Assembly: GCA_963693365.1 (NCBI GenBank) | Contig: CAVNZM010000010.1 | Location: 2,976,001-3,040,000 of the forward strand | Direction of reading: 5' to 3' | DNA: 64,000 bases | From: Amoebidium appalachense | Lineage: Eukaryota > Ichthyosporea | Shown here: in pieces, positions 13,236-24,100 of the stretch | Numbering within the stretch: position 1 is the stretch's first letter | Layout of the letters: each line of letters starts with the position of its first letter | The notes under the pieces: generated by a model | The model's database searches: none | What the model was told of the DNA's origin: nothing | What the model saw: the letters and a program-made list of their open reading frames with translations, nothing else | Position numbers and translations under genes: made by a program

Positions 13236-13558
13236 CAGAGATGTGGCGGGCCGGGCTGCCCGGCCTGTTCTGGCCCGAAGAATAAACAGGCCGGGCTGCC
13301 CGGCCCGGCCTGAAAAATGTTTGGGCCGGGCCAAGGCTGTTCGGGCCACACCCCCCCCCTCTCCGTTCCCCAAGGGTATCAGTGACGTCACATATTGTGT
13401 TGTGGGTATAGACCCCGGCGGGAGGTCGAAGGGATTTTGCGCAAACACATGCCAATATGGTATTACCTTGAGCCCGGCCCGGCCTGTTCTTGGCCCGAAA
13501 AACAGACAGGCCGGGCTGCCCGACTCGGCCTGGCCCAAAAACCCTTGCCACACCTCTG
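13236..13558. mobile_element. hAT-like MITE with 8-bp target duplication
   Basis: This 323-bp non-coding element is bounded by the inverted termini cagagatgtgg (left) and ccacacctctg (right). They differ at one position and resemble the hAT consensus CAGNGGTG. It is flanked by the perfect 8-bp direct duplication catgccag at 13228-13235 and 13559-13566, the size typical of hAT transposases. The interior is rich in GGCCCGGCCTG-type palindromic blocks. It has no coding capacity, so it must have been moved in trans. Confidence 0.85.
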
Positions 13559-13724
13559 CATGCCAGCTGTTTTCATTTTATGTCGCGCTATGTGATTGGC
13601 TGCCGCCCTCGCAACACAATAACCTCTGGAATGTGTACACTGTAGGCTGCTTCGATCGAGAGATGGTGTGACGTACGCAAGGTATGGGCCTTAGTCTCTA
13701 TAGCGCGCAAAAAAAATTTCGCGG

Positions 13725-13761
<37 letters not shown>

Positions 13762-13782
13762 GAAAAAAAAATCCGAAACGGT

Positions 13783-13792
13783 GGCTCGAACC
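13783..13792 (-). other. tRNA-like B-box followed by T-run
   Basis: On the minus strand GGTTCGAGCC (B-box consensus GGTTCGANYCC) is followed within 20-30 bases by T-runs. A second instance, GGGTTCGATCC around 14417-14427, is also followed on the minus strand by about 36 T. This looks like the 3' half of a tRNA or tRNA-derived SINE with a Pol III terminator. No A-box or full cloverleaf was found, so it is not called a tRNA gene. Confidence 0.3.
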
Positions 13793-14008
13793 AGCTCGAC
13801 GAGGCGCGTCGATTGCCGCAATAGAATTTTTTGGCCAATTTCGGACCCCAATCAATTCGGGTCGGGTCGGGTCATCGCTTGGCCCGAAATGAATCGACCC
13901 GACCCGATTTGACCTGGCTCGCTGCCCGCCGGTGCCTGCCTGGCCGGCTATGTTCAAGCCACGGCCATCTAAAAAGGGGGGATTTTGGACCAATCGATTT
14001 GCGAGCTA

Positions 14009-14364
14009 CAGTCGCGCCTCAGTTATATCAACCCTTCGCCGGCGGCCCTAGGGTTGCTACAATCAAGGGTTGATATAACCGAGAGATCGCCTGATCGGGC
14101 GATCTGGGGCTAATCGGGCGATCTGAGCCTTAATCGTGCGATCTGCGATCTATTATATTACATGGGCTCCAGATCTTGCCATTTCAATAGGCTACACCGC
14201 CCCGTTTGCACCTACACCGTGCCCGGCAGTGCAGCCAAGTGTGGTCGGAGTCAGCCCGGAGTTTTGTGTGCCAGAAGCACCCACCTTCTGATACGAGACT
14301 TAAATCTATGTAGCATCTGATTGGTCCAGCCCGCACCCATTGGCATGTGCAGCCAGACTTAGGG

Positions 14365-14403
<39 letters not shown>

Positions 14404-14479
14404 ACGGCGCCGGCCAGGATCGAACCCGGGGCGGGCGGGCGGGCGGGCGGGCGGGCGGGCGGGCGGGCGGGCGGGCGGG

Positions 14480-14516
<37 letters not shown>

Positions 14517-14569
14517 GCTACAATCAAGGGTTGATATACCATGGGGTTGATATAACTGAGGCGCGCCTG
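14009..14569. mobile_element. pogo/mariner-like MITE with TA duplication
   Basis: The termini are inverted repeats of about 26 bp: the left reads CAGTCGCGCCTCAGTTATAT, and the right, reverse-complemented, reads CAGGCGCGCCTCAGTTATAT, then both continue CAACC. TA dinucleotides flank both ends (14007-14008, 14570-14571). A second subterminal inverted copy of the gggttgatata motif lies inside each end. There is no ORF for a transposase. The 561-bp interior contains an A-run, a (GGGC)n/G tract and a B-box-like motif. Confidence 0.8.
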
Positions 14570-14592
14570 TATAGAGGCTAAGGCCCATACTG

Positions 14593-15378
14593 CAACTCAG
14601 CCTCTCAATCAAGGTACTGTGCACATGTGTACTGAGTGTAGTCAGTTGTCAGTAGCACCAATATTAATACAATCGCATAAAGGTACGTTTCACTACTGAG
14701 TTTTGGGGTTGAGGCGGCTCGGAGCGAGCTTGCTTCAAATTTTCAGCAAATCAATTAATTAGATAATGTCATAACGTACAAGATTAATTACGTTATGCAC
14801 AAAGGGACGTCAAAACAAAGTATTTCAAACAGCTATTTCAAACCAAGGCCTCCGCGGCCGTGACGGTGGTAAGGAGGCCTTGTTTCAAACCCCTGTAAAT
14901 GCTGCGCTAAAGACCAATAAAATTCTTCCCTTCATGAATGCCAGAGGAACGCGGCAAATCCAAATTCTGTTACGTCTTTAGGAGACTTCAAACACAAAGC
15001 TTATAAAGCAAGAGGGAAAAATTCTTACCTTTAATAAGCTAAATATAAAAAGGTCCCGAAATGAGCATTTGGTAGACGAGGGATGCGAGCTACGTTAGCT
15101 AGCTACGTTTTGTAAAGCCATGGGTTGCACCATATTTGGGGAATAGATGATTTTGCCGCGCTTCAGTTGCCACTTTTTCATTGGAATACGCCGCACCGAG
15201 GGCGCGTAAACATGAACTCGAGTTGCTTGAACTTCAAGTGAGAGGCTCCCACACGTCTTGGCCAATCGGGCACGGCTTCGGAACACGGCTGAAAGGTTCA
15301 GTTTTACACATACGAGGCAAAGTTTGAAAATTTATATGTGCCGACATAAAGAAGCCACGGAAGAGTGCGGGTGCGAAG
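14593..15378. other. Spacer upstream of type I membrane protein
   Basis: AT-richer sequence with no supported gene. It probably holds the promoter of the gene starting at 15379. A short aggcctccgcgg / aaggaggcctt palindromic pair is present near 14848-14880. Confidence 0.5.
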
Positions 15379-16333
15379 ATGAAGTGTGCAGTGGTTCTGG
15401 TTTGTCTGCTGGGCTTAACGGTATCTGTTTTTGCGTCTCCGGTTCTTCAAAAAGCTCGAACGGATGTTGAGGCTGAGGGCCTGCAAAGTGTGCTGCCAGC
15501 TGCAGGTAGGACCAAATCAAGTAGCACGACAGAAAAAGCATGCTAGTCATTCTTGTACGATAAAATTAACCTTAACCCTCCCAGTAGGCGAGCATGCACC
15601 TTTCTTGCGGCTAACGGGGTCTGCACCTGAGCGGCTAGTGGTGCGAGTGGCTGGGTTGCAAAACGCCACAGCACAGGTGACCGGCGAGCAGCTGCTGCTG
15701 CAGATATTGGCTGACGCAAACAGGCCGTGCCTGGCTGCTGACACGTGGGCAGACACGGCCAGCTGTGTGCTGCGCTACTGGCAGGCGCAGCTGGGGCAAC
15801 CTGCCACGGCCATGGCTGACGTCATCCTTGTGGCCGGGCCAGGCACAGTGCACGAGGAGAGACACATGCAGGTGAGCGGGCTGGCCGTGGACGCGCAGCT
15901 GCTGGCCGCCCTGGTGGACGCCACGCTGGCAGACAGCACGCGCCTGGCCGCACCGTACATGGGGGACCAGTTGGCGCAGTACACGCACGTGCAGGTCGAG
16001 GTGCAGCTGCACAGCTGGGCACACACCCTGCTGCACACCCTGGGCCTGCCTGGGCCTGACCCCAGCCCTTGGCCCCTGCCTCCAGCCCGCACGCCCGCCC
16101 TGCCCCCTATAGCTAGCAGCCGCAACAGCAGCACGGTGAAGGTGTCCACCACCATGGTGGCTATGGCCTGGCAGGGCCCACCAAGCAGCAGCAGTCAGCG
16201 GGTGGTGGGGTGGGCCTGGGTGGTGAGTGTGCTGTACCTGCTGGCCTGTGGCCTCAATTCGGTGTGGCCAAGAAAAAACCAGCAACCACCCCACCCAGCA
16301 AAACGTGCCGCACCAAGGTTTACGGTCTGTTGA
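15379..16333 (+). CDS. Putative type I membrane protein, unknown function (2 exons)
   Basis: Exons 15379-15505 and 15585-16333 join at a 79-base GT-AG intron in phase 1 and encode 291 residues. The acceptor is a cagtag tandem, so a three-base-shorter exon 2 (from 15588) is also in frame. The N terminus is a clear signal peptide (MKCAVVLVCLLGLTVSVFAS). A lumenal or extracellular domain of about 200 residues follows, with N-glycosylation sequons (NAT, NSS) and few cysteines, then a Pro/Ser-rich stretch, one hydrophobic helix at about 248-270 (VVGWAWVVSVLYLLACGL) and a short basic tail. I do not recognise the family. The codon pattern and G/C-rich third positions resemble the neighbouring host genes. 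The ATG is fixed by the signal peptide. Confidence 0.75.
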
Positions 16334-17118
16334 GCCCTGGTGGGGTTGAAAGCAGGTGGCACGTTAGCTGCACAGGTGCACACACCATTTGGTTTAGTTA
16401 GTATGTACGGACGCAATTCACAACTGAGTTTTTAACACCGTTGATCACTAGTCGATCTTATAAGAGTAAGCACTATATATTTTGGAGCCTAGCAGGTTTT
16501 TGAATTTACGAGTATGGCAAGAAGACCTTTATCAGTGCACACGTGTGCAAGCAGAAGCGAACGAACAGCAACCAGCATACCAAATACCATGCAGGTGTGC
16601 CGACCAGATACCACCCAGTAAAGTCATGAGGACTGGTTGCCTCGTGCAAAAGCACATACGTTGTACATCATACAGGCTGTCCCACACAGAAGTGTTGTGC
16701 AAGTCTCGCTGGTTGGGGTCTATGAGGTCATTGTAATATTATGAGTCTGAGGTTACATGCTTGCACTAAAGGAATAGGACAAAGAGAAGGCCGAATGTAT
16801 TCGCAGGTTATGACGATGCTTTGTTGTTGCTGTGGCCCGGTTATACCGGAGTGAACACGCGGTATTGCTCGCACAGTGGTGCCACGTCGTTGATATATGC
16901 CTACATTGCTGCCTTACAGATCTATTTTCAGAGAACAACGAGGGCAGCTCCCCATATGTACTCGAGGCTGGCAGTTGCCACAGTTACGTGTAGCTAAGCT
17001 CTGCCGCCTTCACACTGAGCAAGCCTTCTGACAACAACAACCCCCCCCCCCCCCCTCCCCCCTTTGCCCACCCACCCATCACACGCAGACACAAGCCAGT
17101 ACACCCAAGCGCACCCCA
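16334..17118. other. Intergenic between convergent genes
   Basis: It lies between the convergent genes ending at 16333 (+) and 17119 (-). I see no coding or structural feature except a C run at 17041-17055. Confidence 0.55.
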
Positions 17119-17304
17119 CTACTTCTGGAAGGCCTTTGCCATCTCTCTGAAGGCGGCCATCTTCTCGTCCTCCCTAGCCCGGTGCTCGGCCAGCTTGCTT
17201 GTTGCTGCCGCCACGGCCTTGGCCTGCTTGGCCTCCCGCCACTCCCGCTGCCGTGCTGCCTGCCGCCTGCACCCCCCTGTCAGCCACCCACCCCTCCACC
17301 CTGC

Positions 17305-17351
<47 letters not shown>

Positions 17352-18892
17352 ACCTGATATCGTCCGGGCCCGGCCCACCGTAGACGTCCACCGTGACGTC
17401 TGGGCTGGCCTCCCTCTCCCTGCGCTGCTGCTGGCGCACAGCCCTCTGCTCTACCCTGCGCTCGTGGGTGCTGCTAGGGCGGGGCAGCAGCTCGTCCAGG
17501 CCCTCCCTCTGCTCCTTGCGGAACCGCTTGCGCTCTGCACGCAGTGCCTCCTTGGCTGCCTCACGCTCCTGCAGCACCAGGTCAGAGGAAACGTACAGGC
17601 AGTACACGGCATAGACAAGCACACTCGAGGCCAGAAAGTGATTCCATCGCGTGGAGGTATGTGTGTTTGGAGAAGACAGTGGGCAGGCGGGAAGGCGGGC
17701 CCCGTTGTGTGTGTATGTGTGCGTGTGTGTGTATGTGTTGGGGGTTGGGGTGGGGTGGGGGGTGGGGGGTCGGGGATTTTGGGGGGGGGAGGGGAGCGGG
17801 GGTGGGGGTTGGGGGTGGGGGAGAGCAACCAAGGAGGAGGAGAAGGTGCACACTGGGCATGGAATATCTTGTAGGCTACGGAACATGATTACTACCCACA
17901 CAACTGACCTAGCCCACGACAGTCATCACAAGCAGAGGGAGGACTGGGGGGGGGGGGGGGGGGGGGGGGGGAGGGGGGGGGAAGGGAGGGGGGGGAGGGG
18001 CTGGCTACCAAGGCCTCTTCGTGCTCGTCGTCCCTCTGCTTGTTGCCTATCTCGAAGCGCTTGCTGTTGTTTGTCAGCCCGTCTATCTGGTCACGTGCTG
18101 CCTGCAGCTGCTGCTGGTCCGTCTTGCCCATGTTCTGTGCAAACGACCATTTGTACCTGCCCCACCAACCAAAGGGCAGGAGCTTTAGTACACAGGCCCT
18201 CCTTCTTCCCCCCGCTCCCCTCTCCCCCCCCCCCCTCCCCTCCCCCCACCCTTCCCTCCCCCCGGCACACACGCACGCACCTGGTCCTGTCTGTGGGGGC
18301 CAGCTGCTCCCTGCTTATGCCCTTGTAGTACTTCTTGGCCAGCTTGCCGTCGTTCCACCTGCGCACAAACTTGCCAAACAGCCGCCGGGCCTCGTCGGCC
18401 TTCAGATCGTCAAAGTAGCTGCCTCGCTCCTCCTGCAGCCACGTCTGGAACTCCGCACTCTGCAAGTGTGTGTGCCTGTCAGTGTGCGCCTGAAGGAGGG
18501 GACGCGTAGCAGCAAGCTCGGCACGGTGCAAGGGGAAGAGGGGGAGGAGGGGGGGGGGGGGGGGGTATGCCTGCCCGTGCCTGTTTTGTGTACAGATGCA
18601 GGAGTTTATGCTCGCGGAGTCTATGCTGGCGTTTTGTGCGAGGAAGTCTGTGTCTGTGTGCCGGCGGTTGTAAATGTATGTGTTTGTGTGTGTATGCATG
18701 CCCGCATGTGCGGTGTGTGTGTATGTGTGTGTGTGAATAGCCAAGTGTGCGTGTTTGTGTGTGGGCATGTTAGTGTGCGTGCGTGCGTGTGTTTGTATGT
18801 ACGTGTTTGTGTGTGCGCGCTTGTACGTGTGTGTGTGTGTACGAGCGCACACGTGTGTGTGTGCATGTGTTGGTGTTTGTGTGTGCACGCAC

Positions 18893-18981
<89 letters not shown>

Positions 18982-19467
18982 ACCAGTACCTTCTTGAAGT
19001 AATCCTCCTCGTCTATCTGCTCCTTGACCGTGCGCACCTTCTCTTCTGCCCAGCCACGTGCCTGTCAGCCCTCTGCACCCCCACACAAGCTCTTGAGCCA
19101 CACCCACCAAGCCTTATTCCTCCTACAGCCCACAACCACCCGCGTCCTCGAGGGTAGGGGCTTAAAGACGAGGGGAGAGATGGGGGGGGGGGGTGGGGGG
19201 GGGGGGGGGGGGGGGGGGAGGGAGGGAGGGAGGGAGGAAGGTGGGGGATGAATGCCTTTGCTGTGCTTTTTCTTCTTCTTCTTCTTGTCCTTGGAGGACT
19301 TGTGCTTCTTGTGCTTCCGCCTGTCCTCTGGTCAAGGCTCAGGTCAGTACACAGTCGACACACACCCCCAGACTATGGCAGGAAAGTCCATAGCTCCAGG
19401 AAAGGTGTGTGCAGGCAAGTGTGTCACGGTCTCTGTGTGCCCGTAACGGCGGGTAGATATGGCCTCC

Positions 19468-19498
<31 letters not shown>

Positions 19499-19664
19499 AC
19501 CGTCCCCCTCCCTCCTCCCAACACACACAGACAGACACAGCCCCCCCGGTCCACCCCCTCCCCCCTCTCCTCCCCTTCCTTCTCCACCAGCACTAGCACC
19601 TACCCTCCGAGCTGTCACTGCTGCTCTCAGACCCCGAGGGGTCCTCGGCGGAGCGTTTGGGCAT
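17119..19664 (-). CDS. Charged coiled-coil, probable nuclear protein (7 exons)
   Basis: Minus-strand exons are 19604-19664, 19256-19327, 18990-19045, 18281-18459, 18009-18156, 17354-17568 and 17119-17266. They total 879 bases (292 residues) with all phases consistent. Intron 2 would use a GC donor (CAAAG|GCATTC); the others are GT-AG. The N terminus is Ser/Asp-rich, followed by a Lys block (RRKHKKHKSSKDKKKKKKK) that would serve as a nuclear signal. Next come a segment with the motif SAEFQTWLQEERG and FGKFVRRWNDGKLAKKYY, then RYKWSF, then a Glu/Arg/Lys coiled coil (EREAAKEALRAERKRFRKEQ) and a conserved-looking end (MAAFREMAKAFQK). I recall a widespread eukaryotic nuclear/RNA-processing-like family with this layout but cannot name it safely. 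Introns contain (GT)n and G/C runs. Confidence 0.8.
18895..18980. repeat. (GT)n microsatellite in intron
   Basis: About 85 bases of pure GT lie inside the intron between exons 3 and 4 of the minus-strand coiled-coil gene, close to the donor of exon 3. The more degenerate GT/GC part reaches back to about 18640. Confidence 0.93.
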
Positions 19665-19844
19665 GGCTGTGGCCAGTGGCTGTGCCAGCTGTCGCAGTGT
19701 CGTGTCTGGCGCACTCGGTCTGCAGTATTCGGTGTTTATTCGAAGGAATCCCGAGTTGCCTATCACACAGACGTGTACATTTCAAGTTGGCAAGTGTTGA
19801 GCAGTTGCATGACACGTCCCCTGTGTACACGTACGTAAGAGGGT

Positions 19845-20030
19845 TGTGATGCCAATATGATTGGCTTAGCCGATCTATCCAGCTAGGTGATCAATACGGG
19901 CAGAGCCCGACTCGGCGCAGCAGGCATAAAAACGGAGCAACAGGCTTGAAGCCAGAGGTTCCTTCCACAACCAAACTCTCGTCTTTGTTCCACTCTTCTT
20001 CTCTCACTCACCAACGATTACAACTTCACA
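19845..20030 (+). repeat. 5' LTR of TRIM-like element
   Basis: 186 bp, TG...CA ends. It contains ccaatatgattggc and a TATA-like cataaaaac about 100 bases before its end. Confidence 0.85.
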
Positions 20031-20044
20031 TGGTAGCAGAGAGG
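20031..20044 (+). promoter_or_regulatory. Primer-binding site (3' end of initiator tRNA-Met)
   Basis: TGGTAGCAGAG directly abuts the LTR and is complementary to the 3' end of eukaryotic initiator tRNA-Met (CTCTGCTACCA), the usual LTR-retrotransposon primer. It defines the element as plus-strand. Confidence 0.8.
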
Positions 20045-21244
20045 TCTTTCCTCCTCGAAGGCTTCATTGCCTCGAGCCCTTCTCTGGACATCACCAAGCC
20101 ATCAGCACGCTATGGGCCCCGTGCTGCGCTACAACTCTGCTACGCTGCCCTGCTGAGCGCTCTTCTTCTACGCCTGGCTTCTCTTCTGTCTGCACCAGGT
20201 CCCGCGCCAGCCCCAGACTGCAGCCCTACACAAGGAAAGTTTTTCGTTTCTCTCCAGCCCATGTTGCATGTCTGCACATCAGATGCGTGCACATTGTTTA
20301 TTTAAAGATCTTCAAAAGTCAAGCTTTATCAAAAACCGAGAACATGCCATTCATTCATGCTCTTGCTGCACTTTTTACATTTTACCCACCATTTTCATGT
20401 TTTGCCATGACCATCACTAAATCAATCATTCATCCGATCAGTTCAATCAAATGACAATCAACCATCAGTGCAATCATTTTCGAAGACATCGCAAATCACT
20501 ACAATGCACGGATACCACCTAACTTTGTTAACAACCGGCCACCCCCCTTCTTTTTTTCCACCTCTATAACCCGTTTATTTCAACTTCTAAGAAGCCTTTA
20601 CCTCTTACACTGGGCTGGCGAAACGTGGTTTAGGGGCACAAACAAACAACGACGACTCTAACAGCCCGGTTGGAACCCCACGTCGACTCTGCCCTCAGTG
20701 CTTTCCCTTTGCAACAACAGAACACAACTAACCAAACCTGACCACACACACAATCACACCTGGAAACACCTGTTTCCGTCAACACCCCTTCTGGCCCTAT
20801 TCAGTATCAACAACCAAGGTTCACAACATAAACACTTCTAACCACTGACTTTCCCTAGTTCACACACCCCAACCACCACGGCAAGAGCAACTACAACATC
20901 GTCCCATTGCCAGCAACAAGGACGAGGACGGTCACTGGTGCAACTCTGGAGACAACACTATTAGAAAACCTGGCTCCTATACCTGTGACCCCTCCCTAGC
21001 AAAAGACTAGTTGGCACAGGGAAAATGGAACGCTGAAAGGCCTTTTGGAGGTTTTACCGAGTAAGCAACCGTTATGCACATGCCAGTGTGCCCTTGCACG
21101 TACATGCAGACCGTAACTTAGCCTGCATGCATGTATGAGTGCTATGTAACTATTTATAATTTTTTTCAACAACCAACAAAACGTTTATATGTAGACTTTG
21201 CTCTACTGTCAAGCTCGGGGACGGGCTTGCTTGACCCCGTACCA

Positions 21245-21439
21245 TGTGATGCCAATATGATTGGCTTAGCCGATCTATCCAGTTAATCCGGCTAGGTGAC
21301 CAATGCGGGCAGAGCCCGACTCGGCGCAGCAGGCATAAAAACGGAGCAACAGGCTTGAAGCCAGAGGTTCCTTCCACAACCAAACTCTCGTCTTTGTTCC
21401 ACTCTTCTTCTCTCACTCACCAACGATTACAACTTCACA
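21245..21439 (+). repeat. 3' LTR of TRIM-like element
   Basis: 195 bp, the same ends as the 5' copy, plus the ttaatccgg segment absent from it. It is followed by the target duplication gggt. Confidence 0.85.
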
Positions 21440-21443
21440 GGGT

Positions 21444-22404
21444 ACGTGAGAGGGGCCAGCTATTGGCTGTAATGGTATCGGCACTACACTAAAAAAAGCA
21501 GAGATGTTGGTTGGCTGATCGAGCACCATTTAGTTGGCATATACTGAGGGTCAACTGGAGTCTCGCGTAAAAGCTATCGATCTGCAGGGCTTTTCGTATT
21601 CTCACAACATGCCATTCTTATAAAAAGCAGCTTTTAAATGCTGTATGAACGGACTCCCTCTGCCTTTTTTTCACTTGGAATTTCCAAGAGACCGTCTCAG
21701 GCAGACAAACACAAACCATTGAAGTCTGTCATCAGCTTCAAACCTTACGTTAACAATTGGACACAGATCATGCAACAATAAATAGGGAAAATAAAAATTG
21801 GCATACCAGAATATTCGGCGCGTTAGATTCACAAATCAGAACACAAATTGTAAATTCCAGACCACATATGGTATCTGCAGGAATCCGTCCCGTTCGCCGT
21901 TACTGTTAGCAATATTTAGTGCGTAAACCCCCCAGTCTCCCGACTATGCAGGGGTGCCGCCAGTGGCTTCAAGTTCACAACGCATTAATGTGTATTCTGC
22001 ATGTAGGGCCTACTGCATACATGAGAAAGTTGTGTCGTAATGGTCGACAGCCTGGCTGTGGTAGCAAGCAGATACTTCAAAGGGCCAGGAATATTTTCTA
22101 GGGCACTACTATTTGGGCACGAACGAATTTCATTTGTGAGACAGTCCCTGGTGCAGAACCCTGTGATCTTGAACGTCACAACACCACGAGGCACTGACAA
22201 CAACCGTGTTCATCTTATTAACATTAGATAGGCACAGAGTTTTGGCTCTGTATTACCCGAAAACACACACGCTCTCTCGAACTGGGAAATACGACATCAA
22301 CCTAAGGATGTTGTGAACTACGACCTGCAAATACAACACGGCACAACACAACAGGTGGGGCAAAAACACTCCAACAGCAGCCCTGTGGAGGGACATCGGC
22401 ACCA
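21444..22404. other. Intergenic, promoter side of repeat-domain gene
   Basis: No supported gene. AT-richer unique sequence leads up to the signal-peptide exon at 22405. Confidence 0.5.
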
Positions 22405-24041
22405 ATGGGCCACAGGACGGGGCTGTTGGCCCTGCTTAGCCTACTCGTGGCCGGTCAGGCTGCAGCGCAAGACAATGTTATCACCTCGAGTAAGTGCCTG
22501 GGTGTGGTGTGTTGAGATCGTGTGTGTGTGCTTGTGTGGTGTGTGTGTGTGTGTGTTGGAGTGCACACCCTTCGGCGGTGCACGCACTTGTTTGTATGTG
22601 TGTACGCGCCTGTGCGTGAGTGCGTTTGTCTGTGTCAGCATCTTTTTGTGCATGCCTGCCTGCTTGCGTGTGCGTGTCCGTCAGGTGCATGTGCATGTGT
22701 GCGCATGGCAATGCCTGGTTGTTCACGTTTGAACGTTGTTGGAACGACTTTATGTGTCGTTTGCTTTTCCAGGTATGCGTGCTCGCGCTCACATGAAACT
22801 GACCTTTATATGAACAAAGCTGTCGGATTCCCTGAGTACGAGACAGTCCTTGCATTGGGCAGCACGCGTATGGTGGCTTTTTCAAAACACTAGAGAATAT
22901 TTTAAAAGAGAAAAGGGTAAGGTCACGTGTTTGCTACGTACCGTGTATTGTGTGTGTATGTGCGTGTGCTTGTGTGTGCATGTGTGTGTATGTGCTTGTG
23001 TGTATGTGTGTTTGTATGTGCTTGTGTTTGTTTGTGTGTGTGTGTGTGCCCTCATGTTCAACCTGCAAGTTTGTCACGTGGTCAGTATTGCAACCCAGTG
23101 TACCACTTCGGAACAGCATAATGGCATATCGGACTAGCTGAACTTCTCGCGTGTTATCCCCCCAAAAAGCGCTTTCGTAGTCGTGAAACACATATTTCAT
23201 GAAAGCTTTTAACTTTTATTTAATTGATTTGTAGAAATAACAGTCCTGCAGGCAGAGCTGCAGCCAAAACAATTAGCCAACAAGGTGACAAAAACCAATA
23301 TATTGTGGCTAACCACCTGCCATAATGGCGTGTAAATACTTGGCCACTTTTGATTGGGTAACATCTGCCATCATGCTTGTAGGCACTGTGGCTGGCGCTC
23401 GTGTGTGTGGCTGTGTACAGTGTGGTAGTCTGCCAGTGCGAGAGTACCTTTCTGCCTGCCAAATCTTGAAAGTGCGATAAAATACGCACGAAAGTTGTTT
23501 ATCACAGCTTACCAATGCATGCATACGCCCCCGTGACCACGCCTACCACCAGCAGCCAAACACTAACAGAGAGGACACACACACAGGCCCCGTGACAGCC
23601 ATAGCCGGGCTGATATTCCGGGACAGCAACAACAACCAGCGCTTTGATGCCGGGGAGGGTGTAAACGGCTGCACGGTGGTGCTGCGCACGGAGGATGGCC
23701 GGCAGGTGCTGAAACGTGCAAACACAGCAAATGACGGCAGATACATCTTCAGGGTCGACCCGGGCAGGTACGACGTGCTCATAGACTCCATCCCCGGCGT
23801 CATCTTCCCCCCCACCGTGAGGCGCAACAAGACACTGGAGGTCACTGACGGCTACCAGTTCTATAACTTCTTCCTGAAGGGCCCGGTGCAGAAAGGTACG
23901 GGGGCAGAAACATGCAGTCTCAACACGTACATGCAAAAAAGAAACACTGAACATGAATATTTTAATACGCCACACACGAAGGCCATGCACAGACATTTAA
24001 CAGGCGTGCACGCACACATGCACATGTGCGCGCGCGCGCGT

Positions 24042-24100
<59 letters not shown>

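Larger units (their letters stand above)
13682..14592. repeat. Inverted flanks around MITE cluster
   Basis: The sequence gtatgggccttagtctctat at 13683 recurs in inverted orientation at about 14572-14592 with one mismatch. Between the arms are two A-runs (13726-13759, 14366-14401), a (GGGC)n tract running into about 45 G (14430-14514), and the pogo-like MITE. Confidence 0.65.
19845..21439 (+). mobile_element. Non-autonomous LTR retrotransposon (TRIM-like)
   Basis: Two direct LTRs (19845-20030, 186 bp; 21245-21439, 195 bp) flank 1214 bp. Both begin TGTGATGCC and end ACTTCACA. They differ by a 9-bp segment (ttaatccgg) and a few substitutions. The 4-bp duplication gggt flanks the element (19841-19844, 21440-21443). 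The base after LTR1 starts a primer-binding site. The interior has no gag or pol; its longest frame (to 20305) is leader-like and unrecognised. The small size, intact ends and lack of protein genes fit a TRIM mobilised in trans. Confidence 0.85.

Noticed and set aside
14403-14430. tRNA gene on the minus strand
   Set aside because: Only a B-box-like T arm is present; there is no A-box, anticodon arm or paired acceptor stem because the upstream part is a (GGGC)n/G tract.
24000-24060. Telomere-like or Z-DNA signal in GC/CA tract
   Set aside because: Simple dinucleotide composition; no telomeric repeat unit is present anywhere in the window.
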